From: Caldifarciminota bacterium
GTDB taxonomy: Bacteria > Hydrothermota > Hydrothermia > B15-G9 > WFZT01
Reading direction: 5' to 3'
DNA: 22,289 nt
Assembly: GCA_026986655.1 (NCBI GenBank)
Contig: JALSOD010000312.1
Span: 1-22,289 of the forward strand
Below are positions 7,996-14,239 of the stretch, piece after piece (position 1 is the stretch's first letter; every line of letters starts with the position of its first letter). Position numbers and translations under genes: made by a program. The notes below the pieces were generated by a model. That model was given only the letters and a program-made list of their open reading frames with translations. It ran no database searches and was not told the DNA's origin.

Positions 7996-8001
7996 TGGAC
8001 T

Positions 8002-8640
8002 ATGCATATACCAGATGGATTTCTCTCAATACCAGTTGCAACATCGACGTACGTTATCTCCGGCTCCTGGGTTGGCTATTCCATAAAGAGAGTAAGGGAG
8101 GAGGCCGGAGAAAAGGCAATCCCCACAATGGGAGTTCTCGCAGCATTCATCTTTGCCGCTCAGATGATCAACTTTCCAGTTGCTGGTGGAACAAGTGGTC
8201 ACCTGGTGGGAGGGACACTTATCGCAATACTTTTTGGCCCCTATGTGGCGAGTATCATAATATCCACTATTCTCATCGCACAATCTTTGCTCTTCGCAGA
8301 TGGTGGGATCACCGCCTTAGGGGCAAATATCCTGAATATGGGAATCATCGCTCCCATTGTGGGGTTCGTTATCTACAGAGCACTGCGTAAGTGGCATTTC
8401 AAGGCGTCTATTTTTATAGCTTCCTGGGTCTCAATTGTGCTGTCAGCAGCTGCATGCGCGCTGGAGCTTTCTTTATCAGGTACAATCCCCATAAATGTTT
8501 CTCTACCTGCCATGGTATCGGTTCACGCACTGATTGGCATTGGTGAAGGTTTGATCACACTCTTCGTAATTCTGGCCATCGAAAAATTTAATCCTGATTT
8601 GATAGTAAATGCGAAGTTACATACCAATAATGCAAGATAG
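8002..8640 (+). CDS. nikM: Nickel/cobalt ECF transporter substrate-binding membrane subunit (NikM/CbiM family)
   Basis: This is the S component that binds the metal ion and, with the T component and ATPase, imports it across the inner membrane. The protein begins MHIPDGFLS; in this family the N-terminal Met-His forms part of the metal site, so the start must be at 8002. The conserved GGTSGHLVGGTL segment and about six hydrophobic helices fit the 212-residue family length. Nickel is preferred over cobalt because the locus lies between hyb and hypE and no cobalamin genes are visible; sequence alone does not settle this. There is no Shine-Dalgarno sequence and the promoter abuts the gene. A long hairpin separates it from nikN. 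Confidence 0.9.
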   Translation: MHIPDGFLSIPVATSTYVISGSWVGYSIKRVREEAGEKAIPTMGVLAAFIFAAQMINFPVAGGTSGHLVGGTLIAILFGPYVASIIISTILIAQSLLFADGGITALGANILNMGIIAPIVGFVIYRALRKWHFKASIFIASWVSIVLSAAACALELSLSGTIPINVSLPAMVSVHALIGIGEGLITLFVILAIEKFNPDLIVNAKLHTNNAR

Positions 8641-8665
8641 GTCTTATATAAGCTCGAGAGGGAAA

Positions 8666-8705
8666 ATTGGGGTGGTGCCCCGCACCTGCGGGGCACCACC
8701 CCAAT
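8666..8705. repeat. Perfect GC-rich hairpin, 18-bp arms, between nikM and nikN
   Basis: ATTGGGGTGGTGCCCCGC (8666-8683) is exactly complementary to 8688-8705, with loop ACCT. It starts 26 bases after the nikM stop and ends just before the nikN ribosome site. No T-run follows (TACAAAAAGG), so it is a poor intrinsic terminator. It may stabilise the nikM 3' end or be a copy of a repeat family shared with 13545-13590. Confidence 0.9.
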
Positions 8706-8724
8706 ACAAAAAGGAGTGAGAATC

Positions 8725-9006
8725 ATGAAAAAATTCATAATTCTCGGATTATTGGTGTCTGTTATCATTGGCTTCTTCCTCTCACCCTATGCTTCAAGTT
8801 TCCCTGATGGACTTGAAAGAGTGGCAATAAAATATGGCTTCATGGAGAGGGAGAAAACCATTGTTCATGCACCTTTCCCAGATTATCAATTTAAACCTAT
8901 AAAAAGCGAAAAACTTGCGACATCTGTTGCAGGTCTCTTTGGTACCGTCCTCATCTTCTTCACAGTTTCTGGTCTCTTTAAAGTTATTTCAAATAAGGGT
9001 AAATGA
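8725..9006 (+). CDS. nikN: PDGLE-domain accessory membrane protein of nickel ECF transporter (NikN/CbiN-like)
   Basis: This small accessory membrane protein of a Ni/Co ECF transporter is needed in this family alongside the M component for metal uptake. From ATG 8725 it has 93 residues: an N-terminal helix (about 4-24), a periplasmic segment containing the diagnostic FPDGLE just after it, and a C-terminal helix. AAGGAG (8711-8716) lies eight bases upstream, which favours 8725 over an in-frame GTG at 8716. Its stop overlaps the nikQ start (ATGA). It lies between nikM and nikQ, the usual place. Confidence 0.85.
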   Translation: MKKFIILGLLVSVIIGFFLSPYASSFPDGLERVAIKYGFMEREKTIVHAPFPDYQFKPIKSEKLATSVAGLFGTVLIFFTVSGLFKVISNKGK

Positions 9007-9746
9007 AACACCACTTTATTGATAGATACAGTAACCTTGAATCTCCCATTCACAAGCTGAATACTACGCTCAAACTCTTTCTTGCCGTTGCTCTCATTAT
9101 CACAACAGTTATTCAGTCACAAATTCCAGCTTATAAGTTTGTTTTAATTTTTGCAGTTCTTTTAATAGCACTTTACACCTCTCATATTCCACTAACATTC
9201 TTTCTAAAAAACCTCCTGATTATCCTTCCATTTGCGTGTATTGGTGGACTTTCCATTCTTTTTGCAAATTCAGGGGATCTTTACTCTTCTTTTATAGGAA
9301 TAAAAATCTACCACCAGGCGCTTATGAATTTCATTACAATTCTTGAGAAATCTATCATCTCGATAGGTACAATCATCCTTTTCGTTTCCACGACCAGATT
9401 TGACCATATTTTGAAATCTTTCCAGGATATAAAAGTTCCATCTTTAATAGTTGCACTCCTCTCATTTATCTACAGATATGTGTTTCTTGTGATTGATGAA
9501 TTTATGCGTACAAAAATGGCAATCGTGGCAAGGTCCTCAAGACAACCCACACTGACGCTATGGTCGTACATGATCTCACGATCCTTTTTCGGGTCCCTCG
9601 AGAGAGGTGAACAAATTTTTCAATCAATGAAAGCCAGGGGATACAATGGTACCATTAAAACTTTGAATAACGAGAATTTTACAACTGGCGATGGCATCAT
9701 ATTATTCCTCTGCCTCATACTTTATGCCCTCTTATGGAAGCTTTAA
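9003..9746 (+). CDS. nikQ: ECF transporter transmembrane T component (NikQ/CbiQ)
   Basis: This membrane scaffold of the ECF nickel/cobalt importer couples ATP hydrolysis by NikO to substrate movement through NikM. The 247-residue protein has several hydrophobic helices and the two cytoplasmic coupling motifs of the family: ARSSR (about 175-179) and SMKARGYNG (about 203-211), whose Arg residues contact the ATPase. The ATG at 9003 overlaps the nikN stop by 4 bp, and its end overlaps nikO by 13 bp, so the three are probably translated together. The N-terminal DRYSNLESPIHKLN is also typical of CbiQ. Confidence 0.92.
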   Translation: MKHHFIDRYSNLESPIHKLNTTLKLFLAVALIITTVIQSQIPAYKFVLIFAVLLIALYTSHIPLTFFLKNLLIILPFACIGGLSILFANSGDLYSSFIGIKIYHQALMNFITILEKSIISIGTIILFVSTTRFDHILKSFQDIKVPSLIVALLSFIYRYVFLVIDEFMRTKMAIVARSSRQPTLTLWSYMISRSFFGSLERGEQIFQSMKARGYNGTIKTLNNENFTTGDGIILFLCLILYALLWKL

Positions 9747-10435
9747 TTAAGATAGAAAACCTTTGTGTCAAATACGAAGAAAAAGTTGCCCTCGATGGTA
9801 TCGATCTTATAATTAATGAAGGGGAGAAAATTGGAATCATTGGCCCGAATGGAGCGGGAAAGTCCACACTTCTACTTGCCATAAAGGGATTGATAAAATT
9901 TACCGGGAAAATCTCTTTTCCTGGTATTAGAAGGTCAGATGTGGGACTCGTGTTTCAGAATCCAGACATTCAACTTTTTATGCCAACAGTATTTGACGAT
10001 GTTGCCTTTGGTCCCATAAACCAGAATCTCACTGAAACTGAAGTAAAGGTTAGGGTTAAAGAATCTCTTGAAAAGGTCGGGCTCTCCGGCTTTGAGAAAA
10101 GGCCACCTCATCATTTGAGCGAGGGGGAGAAGAAAAAAGTGGCAATTGCCACCGTGTTATCCATGAAACCGTCTGTTTACCTATTTGATGAGCCGACAAC
10201 CGGGCTTGATCCACTCTCAAAGTACGAAATAACGAAAATCCTATGTTCTATTGATCGAACAATGCTAATCGCAACCCATGATTTAGAATTAATCTCAAAG
10301 GTAACCGATAGAACCATCATCTTAAATGACGGAAAATTGATGGCTGAAGGGTATACGCAAGATATACTTACCAATAAGGAATTATTGGCCAGAAACAAGC
10401 TTTACCCATTGGAGCAATTGCTCAAATGCAGGTAA
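9734..10435 (+). CDS. nikO: ECF transporter ATPase (NikO/CbiO)
   Basis: This ATP-binding subunit powers the nickel/cobalt importer. Walker A is GPNGAGKST (37-45). The Q-loop lies in LVFQNPDIQLF, the signature is LSEGEKKKV, Walker B is YLFDEPTTGLD and the switch His is in IATHD. These, including LFMPTVFDDVAFGP, match the CbiO branch of ABC ATPases rather than peptide or amino-acid importers. The length of 233 residues is slightly short, lacking part of the usual C-terminal extension. It overlaps nikQ by 13 bp. A promoter for hypE appears to be embedded in its last codons. Confidence 0.92.
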   Translation: MEALIKIENLCVKYEEKVALDGIDLIINEGEKIGIIGPNGAGKSTLLLAIKGLIKFTGKISFPGIRRSDVGLVFQNPDIQLFMPTVFDDVAFGPINQNLTETEVKVRVKESLEKVGLSGFEKRPPHHLSEGEKKKVAIATVLSMKPSVYLFDEPTTGLDPLSKYEITKILCSIDRTMLIATHDLELISKVTDRTIILNDGKLMAEGYTQDILTNKELLARNKLYPLEQLLKCR

Positions 10436-10446
10436 ATTTTTATAAT
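10418..10446 (+). promoter_or_regulatory. Candidate promoter for hypE inside the nikO 3' end
   Basis: TTGCTC (10418-10423), a 17-base spacer and a perfect TATAAT (10441-10446) precede the hypE ATG (10457) by ten bases. The transcript would have a leader of only a few bases and no ribosome site. The -35 match is weak (3 of 6). Confidence 0.45.
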
Positions 10447-10456
10447 ACTATCTAAT

Positions 10457-11443
10457 ATGAAAATAACTCTTGACCACGGTGGCGGTGGCAGAAAAACGGA
10501 TGAACTTATAAGCAAAATCTTCCAACCCCATCTTAACTCACCTGAATTGATGAAGAGAGAAGATGGCGGTATATTTGAACACAGCTTTGTGATTTCAACA
10601 GATACATTTGTAGTAACCCCTATCTTTTTCCCTGGGGGAAATATCGGGGATCTTGCAATAGCAGGAACAATAAATGACCTCGCCTCTATGGGAGCAGAAC
10701 CCAGGTATTTTTCTTTTGGCTTTGTACTTGAAGAGGGGCTTGACACTTCTGATCTTGAAAAAATACTCAAAACGATGGAGGATTTGATTAAAGAGCTCAA
10801 GATTGAGGTTCTTGCAGCGGATACAAAGGTAATTGAAGCCCACAAAAAGGAGAATCCTGGTCTTTACATCAATTCAACCGGTATTGGGAGAATTTACAGG
10901 CCGGTTTTAGGCCGTGATTCGATAAAGCCCGGAGATGGAATAATAGTGACAGGGGCGGTGGGAGAGCACGGCTTCGCCGTGCTCTCCCACCGCCTTAGCC
11001 TCTCCTCCACCATAAAAAGTGACACCCGTCCACTCTGGCCTTTGATTAAGAAGCTCCTCGACAACGTTCAGGTCAAATTCATGCGGGACCCAACACGGGG
11101 TGGTATTGCACAGGTCCTAAACGAAATCGTCGACCAGATGAGCTTTGGAATTGAAATTTTTGAAGAGAAAATTCCGGTAAAACCAGAGGTTCAGGGATTG
11201 AGTGAGCTTCTCGGAATCGATCCTCTTGAGGTTGCAAATGAAGGGAACATGGTTATAATTGTTGCAAAAGAACTCGTCGACGAGGCCTTGAATATTTTAC
11301 ATTCTCATCCTTTTGGTTCCGATGCTGCATTTATTGGGGAAGTCTCAGAGGAGCACCCGGGCATGGTTCTGACTGTGAATACCTATGGAGCAAGACGAAT
11401 TTTATACCGTCCAGTCGGGACAAAATTGCCAAGGATCTGTTAA
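10457..11443 (+). CDS. hypE: Carbamoyl dehydratase HypE, [NiFe] hydrogenase maturation
   Basis: HypE dehydrates the carbamoyl group received from HypF to a thiocyanate on its own C-terminal Cys, providing the CN ligands of the Ni-Fe site. The 328-residue protein begins ITLDHGGGGRK, carries FFPGGNIGDLAIAGTINDLASMGA (the ATP-binding PurM-like region), ADTKV and RDPTRGG. It ends in the diagnostic PRIC with Cys328 as the reactive residue. It is complete and should be functional. Codons 166-180 contain a perfect 19-bp inverted repeat and are more GC-rich than the rest of the gene. It follows nikO after 21 bp and may also have its own promoter. HypA, B, C, D and F are not in the window apart from a doubtful HypC-like peptide at its left end. 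Confidence 0.95.
   Translation: MKITLDHGGGGRKTDELISKIFQPHLNSPELMKREDGGIFEHSFVISTDTFVVTPIFFPGGNIGDLAIAGTINDLASMGAEPRYFSFGFVLEEGLDTSDLEKILKTMEDLIKELKIEVLAADTKVIEAHKKENPGLYINSTGIGRIYRPVLGRDSIKPGDGIIVTGAVGEHGFAVLSHRLSLSSTIKSDTRPLWPLIKKLLDNVQVKFMRDPTRGGIAQVLNEIVDQMSFGIEIFEEKIPVKPEVQGLSELLGIDPLEVANEGNMVIIVAKELVDEALNILHSHPFGSDAAFIGEVSEEHPGMVLTVNTYGARRILYRPVGTKLPRIC
10954..10994. repeat. Perfect 19-bp inverted repeat inside hypE
   Basis: GGCGGTGGGAGAGCACGGC (10954-10972) is exactly complementary to 10976-10994, with a 3-base loop TTC. It encodes residues from Ala167 to about Leu180, GAVGEHGFAVLSHRL, at a conserved family region, with no obvious length change. It shares the GGGGYGGYG opening of the two intergenic palindromes. 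Confidence 0.92.
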
Positions 11444-11487
11444 CTCATATTTCTGTTCATAAATATTGTAAAAGTTCGCTTAATTTC

Positions 11488-11516
11488 TTGACGTTTCTGT
11501 AATATAGATTTATCTT
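11488..11516 (+). promoter_or_regulatory. Candidate promoter for the 2-oxoacid oxidoreductase operon
   Basis: TTGACG (11488-11493), a 17-base spacer and TATCTT (11511-11516) lie upstream of a GGGAGGT ribosome site (11538-11544). The predicted leader is about 29 bases. The -35 matches at 5 of 6 and the -10 at 4 of 6. Confidence 0.5.
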
Positions 11517-11551
11517 TTTCGGACTAATTACGCAAATGGGAGGTTATTAAA

Positions 11552-12562
11552 TTGGCTAAATGGAAGGATTTGAAAATCCATATCCGTGAGGACTTATGTA
11601 AAAAATGTGAAATTTGTGTAAACATATGTCCTACCGACGTTCTTGCCACCAACGATGTGGGTTATCCTGAGGTGGTGGCACTGGAACGTTGTACGGGGTG
11701 TATGTTATGTGAAGATCATTGTCCAGATTTTGCAATCTGGATCGAGAAAGACGGAGATCATCCAGAGCATCCAGGCTGGAAGTACCTGAGAATGAATCAC
11801 ATGCCCAACGTTTGGTGCCCGGGGTGTGGTATTGGAGCGATCTTTTATGCACTCCTAAAAGCAGTGGAGAAGTTAGGAATTCCAAAAGACAAAATTGCAA
11901 TGGTTTCAGGAATTGGTTGTACAGGCAGAATGCCTGGATACGCTGATTTCAACACACTTCATACAACTCACGGAAGAGCACTTGCCTTTGCAACTGGAAT
12001 TAAGCTGGCAAATCCTGATTTAACGGTTATCACCGTGCTTGGTGACGGAGATGGTCTTGCAATTGGTGGTAACCATTTTGTCCACGCCGCAAGAAGAAAC
12101 ATAGATATGCTCGCAATCGTTGTAAACAACTTTATTTACGGAATGACAGGTGGTCAGGTCTCCCCGACAACGCCAAGAGACTCTTACGCCACCACTGCAC
12201 CCTACGGTCAGGTTGAGAAACCCTTCGATGCCTGTGAGGTCGCAAAGGCAGCAGGAGCCAACTATGTTGCAAGAGGGACAACTTATCACATCACCATGAC
12301 TCAGAGATTCTTTGAGCAGGGACTTAAAAAGAAAGGGTTCTCCCTGGTTGAAGTTCTCTCACACTGCCCGACCTATTATGGAAGACTGAACGATATGGTT
12401 GATCCATACGCCATGTTAGAGTGGCAAAAGAAACATGTTTATCGTGTCGGCGGTCGTGTTAAAGAGAACGCATTTCCAATGGGTGTGATTTACGAAGGTG
12501 ACAGACCAGAATACGTCGAGACCCTAAAAGCAAAATACGCAAAAATTAGAGGGGAGAAGTAA
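11552..12562 (+). CDS. korB: 2-oxoacid:ferredoxin oxidoreductase beta subunit with fused N-terminal ferredoxin domain
   Basis: This thiamine-diphosphate subunit of a ferredoxin-dependent 2-oxoacid oxidoreductase (2-oxoglutarate, branched-chain or pyruvate type) yields acyl-CoA, CO2 and reduced ferredoxin. Residues 10-60 form a 2x[4Fe-4S] ferredoxin: C16, C19, C22, C26 and C47, C50, C53, C57. The beta domain follows: WCPGCG (88-93), SGIGCTGR (119-126) and the TPP/Mg motif GDGDGLAIGGNH (164-175), with NNFIYGMTGGQ. The ferredoxin (delta) unit is usually a separate gene, so this is a fusion. TTG at 11552 is chosen because GGGAGGT lies seven bases upstream. The gamma subunit follows after 1 bp. 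No alpha subunit gene is seen. KorB/VorB-like is the best fit; the substrate is not determinable by eye. Confidence 0.88.
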   Translation: MAKWKDLKIHIREDLCKKCEICVNICPTDVLATNDVGYPEVVALERCTGCMLCEDHCPDFAIWIEKDGDHPEHPGWKYLRMNHMPNVWCPGCGIGAIFYALLKAVEKLGIPKDKIAMVSGIGCTGRMPGYADFNTLHTTHGRALAFATGIKLANPDLTVITVLGDGDGLAIGGNHFVHAARRNIDMLAIVVNNFIYGMTGGQVSPTTPRDSYATTAPYGQVEKPFDACEVAKAAGANYVARGTTYHITMTQRFFEQGLKKKGFSLVEVLSHCPTYYGRLNDMVDPYAMLEWQKKHVYRVGGRVKENAFPMGVIYEGDRPEYVETLKAKYAKIRGEK

Positions 12563-12563
12563 A

Positions 12564-13127
12564 ATGGCCAGAATAGAAATTGCTTTAACAGGTGCAGGTG
12601 GGCAGGGACTGCTTCTCGCAGGTTATGTGCTCGCGGAAGCAGCCATACTGGACGGAAAGGTCGCCCTTCAGGCTTCAATGTATGGACCAGAAGCCCGTCT
12701 CGGTTCATCCAGATCTGATGTTGTCATCTCTGACGAAGAAATAACCTATCCACGTGCAACAAGACCTGATATTCTCCTTGTATTAAACCAGGATTCATGT
12801 GATAAGTTTGTAAAGACATTAAAGGAGAATGGAATTCTTATTTGTGACACAACCGACGTAAAGAGAATTCCTGACGAGGACAAAATTAAAAATCTTTATA
12901 AACTACCCCTTGCAAGGATGGCTTCACAGGAATTTGGAACACCCCTTGTGACCAATATCCTATCCCTCGGTTTCATTGCTGGACTCACAGGGATTGTAAG
13001 TAAAAAGGCACTTGAGGAATCTATTAAAAAAGTCGTAAAAAAGAAGTTTGTTGAGCTGAACTTAAAGGCTGTGGCCAAGGGATTTGAGCTGGCTGAGCAG
13101 TACAAAACCACAGGAGTTAAGAGTTAA
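12564..13127 (+). CDS. korC: 2-oxoacid:ferredoxin oxidoreductase gamma subunit
   Basis: This is the gamma subunit of the oxidoreductase, the domain that closes over CoA in related enzymes. The 187-residue protein has the family opening GAGGQGLLLAG (10-20), then QASMYGPEARLGSSRSDVVISDEEI with the Arg and Ser residues typical of KorC/VorC. The ATG is 1 bp after korB, with GGGGAGAAG as ribosome site inside korB's end. ndk begins 1 bp after the stop, so korB-korC-ndk is probably one transcript. The function belongs with korB and with an alpha subunit encoded elsewhere. Confidence 0.9.
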   Translation: MARIEIALTGAGGQGLLLAGYVLAEAAILDGKVALQASMYGPEARLGSSRSDVVISDEEITYPRATRPDILLVLNQDSCDKFVKTLKENGILICDTTDVKRIPDEDKIKNLYKLPLARMASQEFGTPLVTNILSLGFIAGLTGIVSKKALEESIKKVVKKKFVELNLKAVAKGFELAEQYKTTGVKS

Positions 13128-13128
13128 T

Positions 13129-13527
13129 ATGGTAGAAAGAACCCTGATGATCATCAAGCCGGATGCGACAGCGAGAAAGGTAATTGGTGACATCATTTCT
13201 ATGGTAGAGGATAAGTTTGAGATTCGCGGAATCATAATGAAAACTCTAACAGTTGAGGAGGCACGTGAATTCTACGCTGTCCACAAGGGCAAACCATTCT
13301 ATGAAGCGCTTGTTGAATTTATGACATCTGGTCCGGTTGTGGGAATTCTTCTTGAGGGTGAGAATGCAATCAAGAGATTGAGGGAAGTTGTTGGGGCTAC
13401 GGATCCCAAGAAGGCTGCTCCAGGAACGATAAGGGCGAAGTTTGGAACAGATGTTCAGAGAAATGCGGTTCACGCATCGGACTCACCTGAGTCGGCAGGG
13501 TACGAGATACCATTCTTTTTCAAATAG
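13129..13527 (+). CDS. ndk: Nucleoside diphosphate kinase
   Basis: This enzyme transfers the gamma phosphate of ATP to other nucleoside diphosphates through a phosphohistidine, keeping NTP pools balanced. The 132-residue protein starts VERTLMIIKPDA and ends with NAVHASDS, where His115 is the phosphorylated residue. GATDPKKAAPGTIRAKFG is the nucleotide-binding stretch. Length is typical for the short bacterial form. The frame is open back to 13084, but that part is the shadow of korC; ATG 13129 matches the family start exactly. AGGAG lies twelve bases upstream, a rather long spacing. It is followed by a 46-bp palindrome. Confidence 0.96.
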   Translation: MVERTLMIIKPDATARKVIGDIISMVEDKFEIRGIIMKTLTVEEAREFYAVHKGKPFYEALVEFMTSGPVVGILLEGENAIKRLREVVGATDPKKAAPGTIRAKFGTDVQRNAVHASDSPESAGYEIPFFFK

Positions 13528-13544
13528 AAAAGTAAAGAGAGTTT

Positions 13545-13590
13545 ATCAAATATGGGGCGGCGCCCGTACGGGCGCCGCCCCATATTTGAT
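13545..13590. repeat. Perfect 46-bp palindrome between ndk and leuD
   Basis: The sequence from 13545 to 13567 is exactly complementary to 13568-13590, with no spacer. The centre is GGCGCCCGTACGGGCGCC, with AT-rich flanks ATCAAATAT and ATATTTGAT that are also symmetrical. It is followed by TTTCC rather than a T-run, so it is not a standard intrinsic terminator. The core resembles the hairpin at 8666-8705. Confidence 0.93.
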
Positions 13591-13640
13591 TTTCCTCGAC
13601 TCTCGCGATAGCATTTATATCAAAACAGGAGAAATTTAAC

Positions 13641-14186
13641 ATGAGCGATGTAAAATTTAAGGGAAAAGTATGGGTTATCGTTGATAAAAATGGGAAACTC
13701 ATTGAGGATATTGACACAGACCAGATTTACCATAACGCATATCTTCACATTACTGACATAAATGAGATGGGGAAATATGCATTTGGAAACTTAGAGGGGT
13801 GGCATGACTTCCCCCAAAAGGCTCAGCCAGGAGACATTATTTTTGCAGGTAGAAACTTTGGTGCCGGTTCCTCAAGACAACATGCAGTTGATTGTTTCAA
13901 AGCTCTCGGGATTAGCCTAATAGCTGCGGAATCTTTTGGTGCAATTTACAAAAGAAATGCAATAAATTCAGGTATGCCCATTCTTGAGATCCCGGGTCTC
14001 TCAAAACTTGTCGAAGAGGGAAAATTTGCAACAGGTGATGAGGTGGAGATTGACTTTATCGAGGGAAAAATAAAAAACCTCACGAAAGGGATTGAAATAC
14101 AGGCCAAAAAGCCGAGTAAAGTTCAGATTGACATCTACCTTGCTGGAGACATTTTTAAATACGGAAGGGCTATTGCAAAAAATTGA
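13641..14186 (+). CDS. leuD: 3-isopropylmalate dehydratase small subunit-like protein (aconitase swivel domain)
   Basis: This is the small subunit of an aconitase-superfamily dehydratase, usually isopropylmalate isomerase in leucine synthesis, or homoaconitase or methylthioalkylmalate-type relatives. The 181-residue protein has DIDTDQIYHNAYL (23-35), GRNFGAGSSRQHAVDCFKALGI and SFGAIYKRNAINSG, the swivel-domain motifs that recognise substrate. AGGAG lies about nine bases before the ATG. No large subunit (LeuC) or other leucine genes are present here, so the substrate is uncertain. The 113-bp gap before it holds the 46-bp palindrome. Confidence 0.85.
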   Translation: MSDVKFKGKVWVIVDKNGKLIEDIDTDQIYHNAYLHITDINEMGKYAFGNLEGWHDFPQKAQPGDIIFAGRNFGAGSSRQHAVDCFKALGISLIAAESFGAIYKRNAINSGMPILEIPGLSKLVEEGKFATGDEVEIDFIEGKIKNLTKGIEIQAKKPSKVQIDIYLAGDIFKYGRAIAKN

Positions 14187-14198
14187 AAAAGAGGGCAA

Positions 14199-14204
14199 TA
14201 TAAT
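14199..14204 (+). promoter_or_regulatory. Possible -10 element upstream of phoH
   Basis: A perfect TATAAT sits about 35 bases before the phoH start. The best -35 (TTGCAA, 14173-14178) is 20 bases away, too long for a good promoter. It could mark the start of the phoH operon. Confidence 0.3.
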
Positions 14205-14239
14205 CTCCATCTTTAATTAGGAGGTGATCAGGGCGAAAA

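Larger units (their letters stand above)
7526..8001. other. AT-rich divergent regulatory region between hyb and nik operons
   Basis: This 476-bp region has no convincing coding sequence. It holds the hybO ribosome site and promoter at one end and the nikM promoter at the other. Between them are two copies of an 18-bp unit (7684-7720), an inverted repeat TTGAGA-N5-TCTCAA (7741-7757), TGTAT-N4-ATACA (7777-7790), and GAGATTTG (7873-7880) with its complement CAAATCTC (7921-7928). These may be operators for a nickel-, hydrogen- or redox-responsive regulator, but none matches a known box closely enough to name. Confidence 0.6.

Noticed and set aside
7526..8001. Classical NikR box (GTATGA-N16-TCATAC)
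   Set aside because: CATAC and GTATG occur, but in the opposite order and with 15-base spacing, so the match to the E. coli consensus fails.
8666..8705. Rho-independent terminator
   Set aside because: No T-run follows on either strand, and it is inside an operon whose downstream genes start within 30 bases.
13084..13128. Longer Ndk start
   Set aside because: The added residues are the alternate-frame shadow of korC; all Ndk proteins start close to VERTLMIIKPD.
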